From Streptomyces smaragdinus (GTDB lineage Bacteria > Actinomycetota > Actinomycetes > Streptomycetales > Streptomycetaceae), in NCBI RefSeq assembly GCF_009604385.1, contig NZ_WEGJ01000006.1:124001-188000 (forward strand): 64,000 bases of DNA, written 5' to 3'. How positions within the stretch are numbered: the first letter of the stretch is position 1; each line of letters starts with the position of its first letter. A program made the translations under genes and the position numbers. The notes beneath the pieces are model-generated. The model did not search any database, was not told the DNA's origin, and saw nothing but the letters and a program-made list of their open reading frames with translations. Shown piece by piece: positions 17,542 to 25,917 of this stretch.

Positions 17542-17775
17542 GGGGTGTGCGTGCCTGGGTCTGTGGGTCGGGGCCGCCCGACACACCTGTGCGCGTAGTG
17601 CCGCGTCGTGGTTGGGTCGGGTGCGTTTCCCGTACGCGCACAGGCGTGTCGGACGTCCCCTTGCCCGCGTCGGCGGCCGCCGGTTTCGTCCGAGCCGGCC
17701 AGGGTGCCCCCGGAGCCGGTAACGGGTGGTGTGTGGGTGGGAGCTGACCGCGCCGGAGGCGCGGGGGCCGGCGGC
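17542..17775 (-). repeat. Dispersed inverted repeat, copy B, in a convergent intergenic region
   Basis: Reverse complement of 8138-8371 with nine mismatches in 234 bp by eye. The internal stem arms are 17578-17597 and 17633-17652. It lies between the converging ends of the small gene at 17475 and the MFS gene at 17782, so it fills almost the whole 306-bp gap. Similarity fades within a few tens of bases past 17542. Both copies thus occupy the same kind of site, between two gene ends. Confidence 0.8.
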
Positions 17776-17781
17776 AGAGGC

Positions 17782-18966
17782 TCACCCCTGGCCTCCGGCC
17801 ACGGCGGACGCCGAGAGCAGCGTCGCCGACGCGAGGCTGCCCCAGAGGGCGACCGCGCCGTGCGGGGCCAGCGCCGTGATCGCCGCCGGGGACACCGCGA
17901 GGCCGAAGCCCGTGGAGAGCTGGAGGCGGGCCAGCGCCCGGCCCAGGGCGTGGGGCGGGGCCAGCGCCGTGACCAGCGCGGTGGCGCTGCCCGCGTAGAG
18001 GATCTCCCCCAGCGTGCAGATCACGGACACCGCCGCGACGGCCGGGGCCGCCCAGCCGTGGGCGAGTGACGTGGCCGCCAGGAAGCCCGCGTACGAGGCC
18101 GCCAGCACCACGCCCGAGAGGGCCAGCGTCGTCCGGCGGCGGAAGCGGGACATGAGCACCGTCAGCGGGACCTGGAGGGTGACGACCAGGACCGTGTTGG
18201 TCACGAAGACCGCCGCCGGCCAGGCCGGGGACGCGTGGAGCTGGGTCACCAGGATCAGGGGGAGCGCGATCTCGGGGACGTTGAGGCAGAAGACGTAGAT
18301 CACGTTGGCGGCGAGCAGCGTGCGCATGCGGGGTGCGGGCCCGGTCGCGTGGGGCCCGGACGGGTCCGTCGGGTCCGCCCGTACGTGGACCGACCAGGCC
18401 AGGACCGCCGCGCCCAGATAGGCGAGTGCGGTCGCCACCGCCATCGCCCGGAGCGCCGCGGTGCCACCCGCGAGGCAGGCGGTGGCCAGCAGGGCTCCCA
18501 CGCCCAGGGCGCCGTTGCGCAGGGCTCGGGCCGCCGCCAGGGCCGTGTCCCGGTCGCGGCCCTCGGCCACCGTGGCCACCAGGGCCGCGTGGGCCGCCGG
18601 CCAGGCCTGGTTGCCGATGCCCAGGAAGAGGGCGGCCGTTGCGAAGAGGGTGACGTGGCCCGTGGGGGCCGCCAGGAGCAGGGCTACGCCCAGGACCCGG
18701 ATCAGCATGGAGGCCGCCACCGCCGTGCTGCGTGCGCCGTGGTCGAGCCAGCGGCCCAGGGCGGGCATGCAGGCCAGGCCGGCGACGATGCCGGCGGTCA
18801 TCGCGGTGCCGGCCGCCGGGGCGGACAGGTTCAGGACCGTGATGCCGTAGAGGAGGAGGAAGGGGCGGAGCAGGCCGGTGCCGAGGGCGTCCACGGCCAG
18901 GGCCATGACGTAGCGGGGGCCTCCCGAGGCCTGGATCAGGGGGCGGGTTCTGGTGAGGGGTGCCAT
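17782..18966 (-). CDS. MFS transporter (drug-efflux type)
   Basis: A 394-residue protein with about twelve hydrophobic helices of the major facilitator superfamily. The start helix LIQASGGPRYVMALAVDALG and loop MPALGRWLDHGARS (motif A-like) are visible. It is divergently paired with an ArsR-type regulator; a perfect palindrome lies between them, so local control is likely. The substrate is unknown. Confidence 0.85.
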   Translation of the reverse strand: MAPLTRTRPLIQASGGPRYVMALAVDALGTGLLRPFLLLYGITVLNLSAPAAGTAMTAGIVAGLACMPALGRWLDHGARSTAVAASMLIRVLGVALLLAAPTGHVTLFATAALFLGIGNQAWPAAHAALVATVAEGRDRDTALAAARALRNGALGVGALLATACLAGGTAALRAMAVATALAYLGAAVLAWSVHVRADPTDPSGPHATGPAPRMRTLLAANVIYVFCLNVPEIALPLILVTQLHASPAWPAAVFVTNTVLVVTLQVPLTVLMSRFRRRTTLALSGVVLAASYAGFLAATSLAHGWAAPAVAAVSVICTLGEILYAGSATALVTALAPPHALGRALARLQLSTGFGLAVSPAAITALAPHGAVALWGSLASATLLSASAVAGGQG

Positions 18967-19003
18967 GGCTCAGACGGTGCTGGCCGGTGGTGGGGTGGGG
19001 CAC

Positions 19004-19030
19004 GTCGATTGACGTTCACCGTCAATCGAC
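19004..19030. promoter_or_regulatory. Perfect palindromic operator between the MFS gene and the ArsR-type regulator
   Basis: Eleven-base arms (GTCGATTGACG at 19004-19014 and CGTCAATCGAC at 19020-19030) surround a five-base spacer TTCAC. Each arm contains TTGACG, a possible -35 hexamer, on opposite strands. Position between divergent genes makes it the likely binding site of the neighbouring regulator. Confidence 0.7.
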
Positions 19031-19066
19031 GGGGGTGGTCGTTGCGCGGGTGGTGATGATGGGGGC

Positions 19067-20152
19067 ATGACGCTGAGGATCGATGTCAGCGGTGTGGGGG
19101 GTGAGCCCGTACGGTTCGCCGCCTCACCGCTGGCCGAGTTGACCGCGATGCTGCATGTGCTGGCCGAGCCGGGGCATCATCCGCTGTTCGCGGGGTGGGC
19201 CGCGGATGTGTGGGCCGGGTTGCTGCCCGAGTTGGCCGAGCGGTTGCGGGAGGCGGAGTTTCTCTGGCGGTCGTCGCAGGCCGATTTCCTGCTCCCGGCG
19301 AGGCCGCGGCCCACTCTCGCCGAGGAGTTGGACGACGTGGATCTGATCTCCGACGAGACGTATGTGACCGCCGCGCTCGTCACCACGTGCGGGAGCAGCC
19401 GGGTGCATTTCCGGGGGGCGTCGCCGCTCACCGACGCCGTGGCGCGGGAGCGGGCGCTGGAGGTGGCGCAGGCCCGGGGTGCGTTGCAGGAGGCGTTCGC
19501 GGAGCGGCTGCTGGCGGATCCGGGTGCTGTGCGGGCGCGGGTGCGGGAGACCCTCGAGGAGTGTGCCGGGGCCTTCTTCGAGCGGGCGTGGGCAGGTGTC
19601 GCCGTGCGGATCGCCGATGATCTGCGGCTGAAGAACGAGCTGCTCAGGCGGCGGGGGCCGGCGGCCGCGCTCGCCTCGGTCTCCGGTGCGGTCACGCTGG
19701 CGGCGGACGGTGGGCGCATCGTCGTGGACAAGGTGCAGGACAAGGCCACCGTCGCGCGTGGTGCCGGGGTCACCTTCATCCCCAGCGTCTTCGGGCGCCC
19801 GCATCTCGTCGCGGTCCATGCGCCGGGGTGGCATCCGGTGGTGCAGTATCCCGTCGCCGAGCCCGAGCCGGGTGATCCGGTGCCGCTGGAGACGGTCACC
19901 CTGCGGCTGGAGGCGCTCGCCCATCCCGTACGGCTGCGGCTGCTGCGTACGCTGGCGCGCGGGCCGCACACCACCGGGGAGCTGGCCGGCTTCTGGGATC
20001 TGACGGCGCCGGAGGTGTCCCGGCATCTCGCCGTGCTGCGGCGGGCGGGGCTGCTCACGGGGCGGCGGGACGGGCGTTATGTGCGGTACAGCCTGAACCT
20101 GTCCGATCTGACGGCGCTGGGTACGGACCTGCTGTCGGCCGTCCTACGCTGA
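19067..20152 (+). CDS. ArsR-type winged-helix regulator (DUF5937-like N-terminus)
   Basis: A 361-residue protein. The last ~90 residues are an ArsR-type winged helix (LEALAHPVRLRLLRTLARG, TTGELAGFWDLTAPEVSRHL, GLLTGRRDGRYVRYSL). The long N-terminal region (FAASPLAELTAMLHVLAEPG) matches the DUF5937 type often fused to this helix. No metal-binding Cys cluster is evident, so it may sense a small molecule. The 27-bp palindrome upstream is a plausible auto-operator, and the divergent MFS exporter is the probable target. Its last 9 bp overlap the end of the convergent kinase gene. Confidence 0.82.
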   Translation: MTLRIDVSGVGGEPVRFAASPLAELTAMLHVLAEPGHHPLFAGWAADVWAGLLPELAERLREAEFLWRSSQADFLLPARPRPTLAEELDDVDLISDETYVTAALVTTCGSSRVHFRGASPLTDAVARERALEVAQARGALQEAFAERLLADPGAVRARVRETLEECAGAFFERAWAGVAVRIADDLRLKNELLRRRGPAAALASVSGAVTLAADGGRIVVDKVQDKATVARGAGVTFIPSVFGRPHLVAVHAPGWHPVVQYPVAEPEPGDPVPLETVTLRLEALAHPVRLRLLRTLARGPHTTGELAGFWDLTAPEVSRHLAVLRRAGLLTGRRDGRYVRYSLNLSDLTALGTDLLSAVLR

Positions 20153-21103
20153 CCCCCGCGCCGCCAGCCGGGCCAGCGCCACCGCTCCCGGGAGGCCGTC
20201 CGGGACCGGGTGCGGGGTGAGGCCCAGCGAGGCGAGGCGCTTCGTCAGGCGGGGCAGCAGGGGGCCGCCGGTGCCGATCAGGCCGCCGACCGTCACCAGG
20301 GCCTCCCCGGGGGCCGGGGTCAGGGCCGTGACGCACTCCAGGAGGAGGTCCGCCGCGTCGTCCAGGATCGCCCCCGCCACCGCGTCGCCCGCGGCCGCCG
20401 CCTCCACGACCGTCCTGCTGTGCCGGGCCAGGAGCACCGGGGGGTCGCACGCCAGGGCGCCGTCGACCAGCGCCAGGCGCAGGCGCTCCGGGGCCGGGTC
20501 CGCGGTGGTGAAGCCGAACGCCCGGGCCAGCAGCAGCGCCAGGGCCGTCGCCGGGCCACGGCCGTCGAGGGCGCGCAGGGAGCGGCGCACGCCCTCGCGC
20601 GCCACCCAGAACCCGCTGCCGTCGTCACCGGCCAGCCACCCGCAGCCGTCCGCCGCGGCCACCAGCCGGCGGGCGGTGATGCGGGCCGCCCCCGCGCCGG
20701 TGCCCGCGATCATGACGATGCCGTCCGCGGGGGGACCGGGCGCCCCGGCGAACGCCACGTCCACGTCGCCGATCACCTCGACCGCCGCACCCCGCACCCC
20801 GTGCGCCTCCAGCGCCGCCCGGACACCCCCCACCGCCGCCCGCTGGCCGGGGTCGTTGGCCTGGCCCGGGCCACCGCCGCCGGCGAAACCGGCGACCACG
20901 GCCCGTACCGCGGCGGGGTCCCGCCCCCGCAGCACGTCGCCGACCACCCGCGTCAGCCGCTCGGCCAGCACGTCCGCCGGGACCGAACGGGCGTTGCCCG
21001 GGCCGGTGGCGGCGGTGGCCAGCAGCGGTCCGCCGCCGGCGGGAGCGACGGCGGCGCGCAGGCTCGTACCGCCCGCGTCGATGCCGATGACGAGGCCCGT
21101 CAC
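20144..21103 (-). CDS. N-acetylglucosamine kinase-like ATPase (BadF/BadG/BcrA/BcrD family)
   Basis: A 319-residue sugar kinase of the ASKHA fold. Phosphate-binding motifs are VIGIDAGGTSLRAAVA at the N-terminus and IVMIAGTGAGA; GCGWLAGDDGSGFWVAREG is typical of N-acetylglucosamine kinases of the NAGK/BadF type. GTG at 21103 overlaps the stop of the RpiR regulator (GTGA), so the two form an operon. With the divergent SIS protein this suggests amino-sugar phosphorylation and breakdown. Confidence 0.83.
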   Translation of the reverse strand: MTGLVIGIDAGGTSLRAAVAPAGGGPLLATAATGPGNARSVPADVLAERLTRVVGDVLRGRDPAAVRAVVAGFAGGGGPGQANDPGQRAAVGGVRAALEAHGVRGAAVEVIGDVDVAFAGAPGPPADGIVMIAGTGAGAARITARRLVAAADGCGWLAGDDGSGFWVAREGVRRSLRALDGRGPATALALLLARAFGFTTADPAPERLRLALVDGALACDPPVLLARHSRTVVEAAAAGDAVAGAILDDAADLLLECVTALTPAPGEALVTVGGLIGTGGPLLPRLTKRLASLGLTPHPVPDGLPGAVALARLAARGSA

Positions 21104-21963
21104 CGCGCGTCCCGGTACGGGCGTACCGCCTCCTGCGACGCCGCCATCGCCTGCGTCGTCCTGTCGTACGTCCGCTGCGCCACCGCGATGTGCAGCACGT
21201 CGAACACCGCCATCTGCGCGTGCCGGGCGAGCGCCGCGGAGCTGACGCCCGTCGCCCGCACCCGGGTGGCCAGGGCCAGGTCGGCGTGGCGGGCGAGGGG
21301 GGCGTCGGGGTCGTTGGTCACCGCGACGGTGGTGGCACCGCGGGAGGCGGCCTCGGCCAGGACGTCGCGGGGCTCGCGGGTGGCGCCGGTGTGCGAGACG
21401 GCGACCACCACGTCGTCGGGGCCGAGCAACGCGGCGCCGGTCAGCGCGATATGGGCGTCCGTCCAGATCCAGGCGGGGATGCCGATGCCGTACAGCCGCT
21501 GCTGGAACTCGGCGGCCGTCGTACCGCTGCCGCCCACGCCGAACAGCTCCACGCGCCGCGCGGCCGCGATCCGCAGCGCCACCTCCTCCAGCACCCGCAG
21601 GTCCAGCCCGCGCACCGCCTCCGCGACCACCCCGGCGACCGCGGCGACCACGGCCTCGGCGACCCGGTCCAGCGCGTCGTGCTCACTGATCGCCGCCCCG
21701 ATACCGCCCTGCCAGGTGCGGGACACCGTACGGGCCGGGTCGGCGGCGGCGAGTGCCAGGCGCAGCTGGGAGTAGCCGGCCAGGCCCAGGGTGCGGCACA
21801 GCCGGGTGATGCTGCCGGTGGACACCCCGGCGGTCTCGGCGAGTTCGAGGATGGTGCGCGCGGCGACGGCCCCCGGATCCGCGAGGATCAGGGCGGCCAG
21901 GGTGCGCTGGGCCTCGGGGAGGCCGGGCTCGAGCTCCCGGATACGGTCGACGATCTGGCTCAC
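21100..21963 (-). CDS. MurR/RpiR family transcriptional regulator
   Basis: A 287-residue regulator. The N-terminal HTH_6 domain (VDRIRELEPGLPEAQRTLAA, TAGVSTGSITRLCRTLGLAG) is followed by a SIS sugar-phosphate-binding domain (RRVELFGVGGSGTTAAEFQQ, DVVVAVSHTGATREPRDVL). GTG at 21963 fits the family N-terminus. A 12-bp palindrome begins three bases upstream of the start codon and a second copy precedes the divergent SIS gene, so it probably autoregulates and controls both transcripts in response to a phosphosugar. Confidence 0.87.
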   Translation of the reverse strand: MSQIVDRIRELEPGLPEAQRTLAALILADPGAVAARTILELAETAGVSTGSITRLCRTLGLAGYSQLRLALAAADPARTVSRTWQGGIGAAISEHDALDRVAEAVVAAVAGVVAEAVRGLDLRVLEEVALRIAAARRVELFGVGGSGTTAAEFQQRLYGIGIPAWIWTDAHIALTGAALLGPDDVVVAVSHTGATREPRDVLAEAASRGATTVAVTNDPDAPLARHADLALATRVRATGVSSAALARHAQMAVFDVLHIAVAQRTYDRTTQAMAASQEAVRPYRDAR

Positions 21964-21966
21964 GAA

Positions 21967-21983
21967 GAAGAATTCTTCACCGC
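21967..21983. promoter_or_regulatory. RpiR-type operator, site 1
   Basis: GAAGAATTCTTCACCGC; the first 12 bases are a perfect palindrome. It matches site 2 at 15 of 17 positions in the same orientation and lies directly before the regulator's start codon. Confidence 0.65.
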
Positions 21984-22050
21984 TGCGCCATATCTCTGTC
22001 AAGACCTTGACGAATCCGGCGTGGATCCCGCAGATTGAGCTTTCGGCAGA

Positions 22051-22067
22051 GAAAAATTGTTCACCGC
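22051..22067. promoter_or_regulatory. RpiR-type operator, site 2
   Basis: GAAAAATTGTTCACCGC, an imperfect version of site 1, starts exactly 84 bp from it, i.e. eight helical turns. It lies just upstream of the Shine-Dalgarno sequence of the SIS gene. Confidence 0.65.
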
Positions 22068-22085
22068 ACCGAACCGGAGTTGGGT

Positions 22086-22847
22086 ATGACCGGGCAGACG
22101 ATCGACGCCGACGCATTCACCACCGCCGCCCTGGAGACGGTCCGCCGGGTCAGCGAGACGCAGCGCGAGGGCGTGCTGGCCACCGCCGCCCTGTGGGCGG
22201 ACTCGCTGCAGAAGGACGGCGTGATCCAGGCGTTCGGCACCGGCCACTCGGAGGCCCTGGCCACGGAGATCTCCGGCCGGGCGGGCGGGTTCGTACCGAC
22301 GAACAAGGTGTCGCTGCGGGACGTGGTGCTGCGCGGCGACAAGCCGAAGGAGTTCATCACCGACCCGCTGCTGGAGCGCGATCCGGCGACGGCCCGCAAG
22401 CTGTACGAGCTGTCCGGGGCGCAGCCGCAGGACGTGTTCGTGATCGCGTCCAACTCCGGGATCAACGGCTCGATCGTGGAGATGGCGGGCATCGTGAAGG
22501 AGCACGGGCATCCGCTGATCGCCATCACGTCCACCGCGCACGGCGCGAAGACTCCGTCGCGGCATCCGTCGGGCAAGCGGCTGCCGGACTTCGCGGACAT
22601 CGTGCTGGACAACGGCGCGCCGTTCGGCGACTCGCTGCTGGAGCTGCCGGGCGGCGGCACGGCGTGCGCGGTGTCGTCGATCACGGGCGCGTTCCTGGTG
22701 CAGCAGATCGTCGCGGAGACCATCAAGCTGCTGCTGGCGGCGGGGGTCACGCCGCCGGTGTATCTGTCGGCCAACATCCCGGCGGGCGACGAGCACAACA
22801 AGGCCCTGGAGGCCAAGTACGAGGGTCGCATCCGCCGGTCGGCGTAA
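22086..22847 (+). CDS. SIS-domain sugar-phosphate protein (UPF0309 family, NagS-like)
   Basis: A 253-residue single-SIS-domain protein (IQAFGTGHSEALATEISGRA, VFVIASNSGINGSIVEMAG, PLIAITSTAHGAKTPSRHPS). I recall S. coelicolor SCO4393 in UPF0309, recently described as NagS acting on GlcNAc-6-phosphate; assignment here is by remembered similarity. GGAG at 22076-22079, six bases before the ATG, fixes the start. It is divergent from an RpiR regulator and amino-sugar kinase. A strong hairpin follows the stop. Confidence 0.82.
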   Translation: MTGQTIDADAFTTAALETVRRVSETQREGVLATAALWADSLQKDGVIQAFGTGHSEALATEISGRAGGFVPTNKVSLRDVVLRGDKPKEFITDPLLERDPATARKLYELSGAQPQDVFVIASNSGINGSIVEMAGIVKEHGHPLIAITSTAHGAKTPSRHPSGKRLPDFADIVLDNGAPFGDSLLELPGGGTACAVSSITGAFLVQQIVAETIKLLLAAGVTPPVYLSANIPAGDEHNKALEAKYEGRIRRSA

Positions 22848-22857
22848 CGCGTACGGA

Positions 22858-22894
22858 AAGAAGCCTCCGCCGGTGGTCCCGGCGGAGGCTTCTT
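22858..22894. terminator. Strong bidirectional terminator hairpin
   Basis: Sixteen-base perfect arms (22858-22873 and 22879-22894) with a five-base loop sit between the convergent SIS gene and pgi. The arms begin AAGAAG and end CTTCTT, giving short A/T ends on either strand. Confidence 0.85.
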
Positions 22895-22901
22895 CGCGCC
22901 G

Positions 22902-24554
22902 TCAGCGGTTGCGCAGCGACCGGTAGCGGTCCACCAGCGCCTGCGTCGAGGTGTCCAGCCCCTCGACCTCCGCGCCCTCGGTCAGCGCGGGCTCGATGCG
23001 CTTGGCGAGGACCTTGCCCAGCTCCACGCCCCACTGGTCGAAGGAGTTGATCTGCCACACGGCGCCCTGGACGAACACCTTGTGCTCGTACAGCGCGACG
23101 AGCTGCCCCAGCACCGACGGCGAAAGCTCGGAGGCCAGGATGGTCGTCGTGGGGTGGTTGCCGCGGAACGTGCGGTGCGGGACGAGGTCCTCCGCGACGC
23201 CCTCGGCCCGTACCTCGTCCGCCGTCTTCCCGAAGGCGAGCGCCTGGCCCTGGGCGAACAGGTTGGCCATCAGCAGGTCGTGCTGCTCGCCGAACGGCCC
23301 GAGCTCCGCGATCGGCCGGGCGAAGCCGAGCAGGTCGGCCGGGATGACCTTGGTGCCCTGGTGGAGCAGCTGGTAGTAGGCGTGCTGGCCGTTGGTGCCG
23401 GGCGTACCCCAGACCACCGGTCCGGTCTGCCAGGCGACGGGGCGGCCGTCGAGGTCCACGGACTTGCCGTTGGACTCCATGTCCAGCTGCTGGAGGTAGG
23501 CGGTGAACTTGGAGAGGTAGTGGCTGTACGGCAGCACCGCGTGTGCCTGCGCGTCGAAGAAGCCGCCGTACCAGACGCCGAGGAGGCCGAGCAGCAGCGG
23601 CGCGTTGGCCTCGGGCGGGGCGGTGCGGAAGTGTTCGTCGACCAGCCGGAAGCCGGCCAGCATCTCGCGGAAGCGGTCCGGGCCGATGGCGATCATCAGG
23701 GAGAGGCCGATCGCCGAGTCGTACGAGTAGCGGCCGCCGACCCAGTCCCAGAACTCGAACATGTTCTCCGTGTCGATGCCGAACTCGGAGACCTTCTCCG
23801 CGTTCGTCGACAGGGCGACGAAGTGCTTCGCGACGGCCTCCTGGCCGGCGCCGAGGCCCTTCAGCAGCCAGTCGCGGGCGGCGGTGGCGTTGGTGATCGT
23901 CTCGATGGTGGTGAACGTCTTGGACGCGACGACGAACAGCGTCGTCTCCGGGTCCAGGTCCCGCACGGCCTCGTGCAGGTCGGCGCCGTCCACGTTGGAC
24001 ACGAAGCGGAACGTCAGCTCGCGGGCGGTGTACGGGCGCAGCACCTCGTACGCCATCGCCGGGCCCAGGTCGGAACCGCCGATGCCGATGTTGACGACGG
24101 AGGTGATGGGCCGGCCGGTGTGCCCGTGCCAGTCGCCGGAGCGGATCCGGTCGGCGAACGTGCCCATCCGGGTGAGGACATGGTGCACGCCCTCCACCAC
24201 GTTCACGCCGTCCACCTCGACGCGCTCGGCGTGCGGTGCCCGCAGCGCGGTGTGCAGCACCGCCCGGTCCTCGGTGACGTTGATCTTCTCGCCGCGGAAC
24301 ATGGCGTCCCGCAGGCCGGCGACGCCGGTGGCGGCGGCGAGTTCGCGCAGCAGCCGCAGCGTCTCGTCGGTCACCAGGTTCTTGGAGTAGTCGAGCAGCA
24401 GATCCCCGACCTGGACGGTGTAGCGGTCGGCGCGCTCGGGGTCGGCGGCGAACAGCTCCCGCAGCTGGGTGGTCCCGAACTCCTCGCGGTGCCGGGCGAG
24501 AGCGTTCCATTCGGGAGTCTGGTCGAGCCTGATGCTGGATGTCTTCTCGGGCAT
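22902..24554 (-). CDS. pgi: Glucose-6-phosphate isomerase
   Basis: A 550-residue enzyme interconverting glucose-6-P and fructose-6-P. Motifs include [56 protein letters not shown] and [12 protein letters not shown]. It starts nine bases after the stop of the upstream MFS gene on the same strand, so the two are probably co-transcribed. With zwf nearby, the window covers both branches from glucose-6-phosphate. Confidence 0.95.
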   Translation of the reverse strand: MPEKTSSIRLDQTPEWNALARHREEFGTTQLRELFAADPERADRYTVQVGDLLLDYSKNLVTDETLRLLRELAAATGVAGLRDAMFRGEKINVTEDRAVLHTALRAPHAERVEVDGVNVVEGVHHVLTRMGTFADRIRSGDWHGHTGRPITSVVNIGIGGSDLGPAMAYEVLRPYTARELTFRFVSNVDGADLHEAVRDLDPETTLFVVASKTFTTIETITNATAARDWLLKGLGAGQEAVAKHFVALSTNAEKVSEFGIDTENMFEFWDWVGGRYSYDSAIGLSLMIAIGPDRFREMLAGFRLVDEHFRTAPPEANAPLLLGLLGVWYGGFFDAQAHAVLPYSHYLSKFTAYLQQLDMESNGKSVDLDGRPVAWQTGPVVWGTPGTNGQHAYYQLLHQGTKVIPADLLGFARPIAELGPFGEQHDLLMANLFAQGQALAFGKTADEVRAEGVAEDLVPHRTFRGNHPTTTILASELSPSVLGQLVALYEHKVFVQGAVWQINSFDQWGVELGKVLAKRIEPALTEGAEVEGLDTSTQALVDRYRSLRNR

Positions 24555-24563
24555 GCCTCAACC

Positions 24564-25769
24564 CTAAATCCTCGCGATCGAACGTGCGGCGACCACCAGG
24601 GGTACGGCGCCGCACGCCATCAGCACCGCCGCCACCAGCACCGGCGTGTTGAGCGGCCACAGTTCGGCGACCCCGCCGGCCGCGACCGCGCCCAGCGGGG
24701 TGCCGGCGATCGTCGCCGTACGGAAGGCGGCGCTGACCCTGCCCAAGAGGGCGGCGGGGGCGCGCTCCTGGAGGACGGTGACCTCCACAACCATCGTCAG
24801 CATCCCGGCGAAGCCGAACACCGCGAGCGCGACGGCCGCGACGGGCAGGGACCGTACGGTGCCGAAGACCGCGAGGGCCGCCGCCTGCGCCGCGATCGCG
24901 GCCGGCAGCGCACGGATCCGCCCCAGCCGTTCGGCGAGCGGGCCGGCGGCCACCATCCCGGCGCCGTACGCGGTGAGGACGACGGCGTACCCGGTGGCGC
25001 CCGCGCCCAGCCAGCCGGTGATGTGCACGACGAGCACCCCGATCACCATGCCCACGGCGGCGTTGCAGACGACGGCCGACACCCCGACGGCCCGCAGCGT
25101 CCGGTCCCCCCACAGCGCGCGCAGCCCCTCGGCGACGTCGCCGCGCAGGGTGCGGCCGGCGGGCGCGGGGGTACGGGCGGTGGGGACACCGGCGACAAGT
25201 GCCGCCGCCAGCGCGAAGCTCACCGCGTCCACGGCGTACGGGAGGGCGAGCCCGGCGCCCAGCAGCAGGGGTACGAGGGGACCGCCCACGAAGCGGTACG
25301 CGACCTCCTGGCCGGTCAGCAGCCGCCCGTTGGCCCTGGCCAGCAGCTCGCGGGGGACGACGGCGGGCAGCAGGGCGGTGGCGGCGTTGTCGAACACCGT
25401 CTGCAGGGTGGTGAGGGCGAACGCCAGCACCAGCAGCAGCCAGATCCGCGCCTCCCCCGCCCATACGGCGACCGCGAAGGCCGCCGTCAGCACGGCCCGT
25501 ACCGCGTCGACCGCCGCCATCGCCCGGCGCTGGTCGACGCGGTCGGCGACGGCGCCGCCGAGCAGCCCGAACAGCAGCCAGGGCAGGAACTGGGCGGCGG
25601 CCACCAGGGAGACGAGCAGCGGCGAGTCCGTGAGCCGTACGGCGAGCAGCGGCAGCGCGGCACCGCGCAGCGCGTCCCCGAACCGCGACACGACCGCCGC
25701 GCTCCACAGCCGTCCGAATCCCCCGCGCCACCGCAGCACCGGCGCCGTACCGGTCGTCTCAGTCGTCAT
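24564..25769 (-). CDS. MFS transporter (EntS/efflux-like)
   Basis: A 401-residue, twelve-helix transporter. LWSAAVVSRFGDALRGAALP and GLLGGAVADRVDQRRAMAAV (motif A) are typical of the EntS-type MFS group exporting siderophores or drugs. I chose the ATG of MTTETTG; an upstream TTG is in frame but lacks support. It is followed immediately by pgi and is divergent from the unknown gene at 25918. The substrate is unknown. Confidence 0.82.
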   Translation of the reverse strand: MTTETTGTAPVLRWRGGFGRLWSAAVVSRFGDALRGAALPLLAVRLTDSPLLVSLVAAAQFLPWLLFGLLGGAVADRVDQRRAMAAVDAVRAVLTAAFAVAVWAGEARIWLLLVLAFALTTLQTVFDNAATALLPAVVPRELLARANGRLLTGQEVAYRFVGGPLVPLLLGAGLALPYAVDAVSFALAAALVAGVPTARTPAPAGRTLRGDVAEGLRALWGDRTLRAVGVSAVVCNAAVGMVIGVLVVHITGWLGAGATGYAVVLTAYGAGMVAAGPLAERLGRIRALPAAIAAQAAALAVFGTVRSLPVAAVALAVFGFAGMLTMVVEVTVLQERAPAALLGRVSAAFRTATIAGTPLGAVAAGGVAELWPLNTPVLVAAVLMACGAVPLVVAARSIARI

Positions 25770-25917
25770 GGACGCAGCCAACAGCCCGCCCGGGCCGCGT
25801 GCCTCGGGCGAATGCCCTATCGGGGGGCCTCAGTTGTCGTGCCCGCCTGTCGGCGCTCACCGGCCGTACCGCTACGATCACCCGCCAAGCAGCGTTTTCC
25901 GGGGGAGGGAGCACGCC

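Noticed and set aside
22086..22847. MurQ (MurNAc-6-P etherase) identity for the SIS protein
   Set aside because: Length and motifs fit UPF0309 rather than MurQ, although the RpiR neighbour first suggested it.
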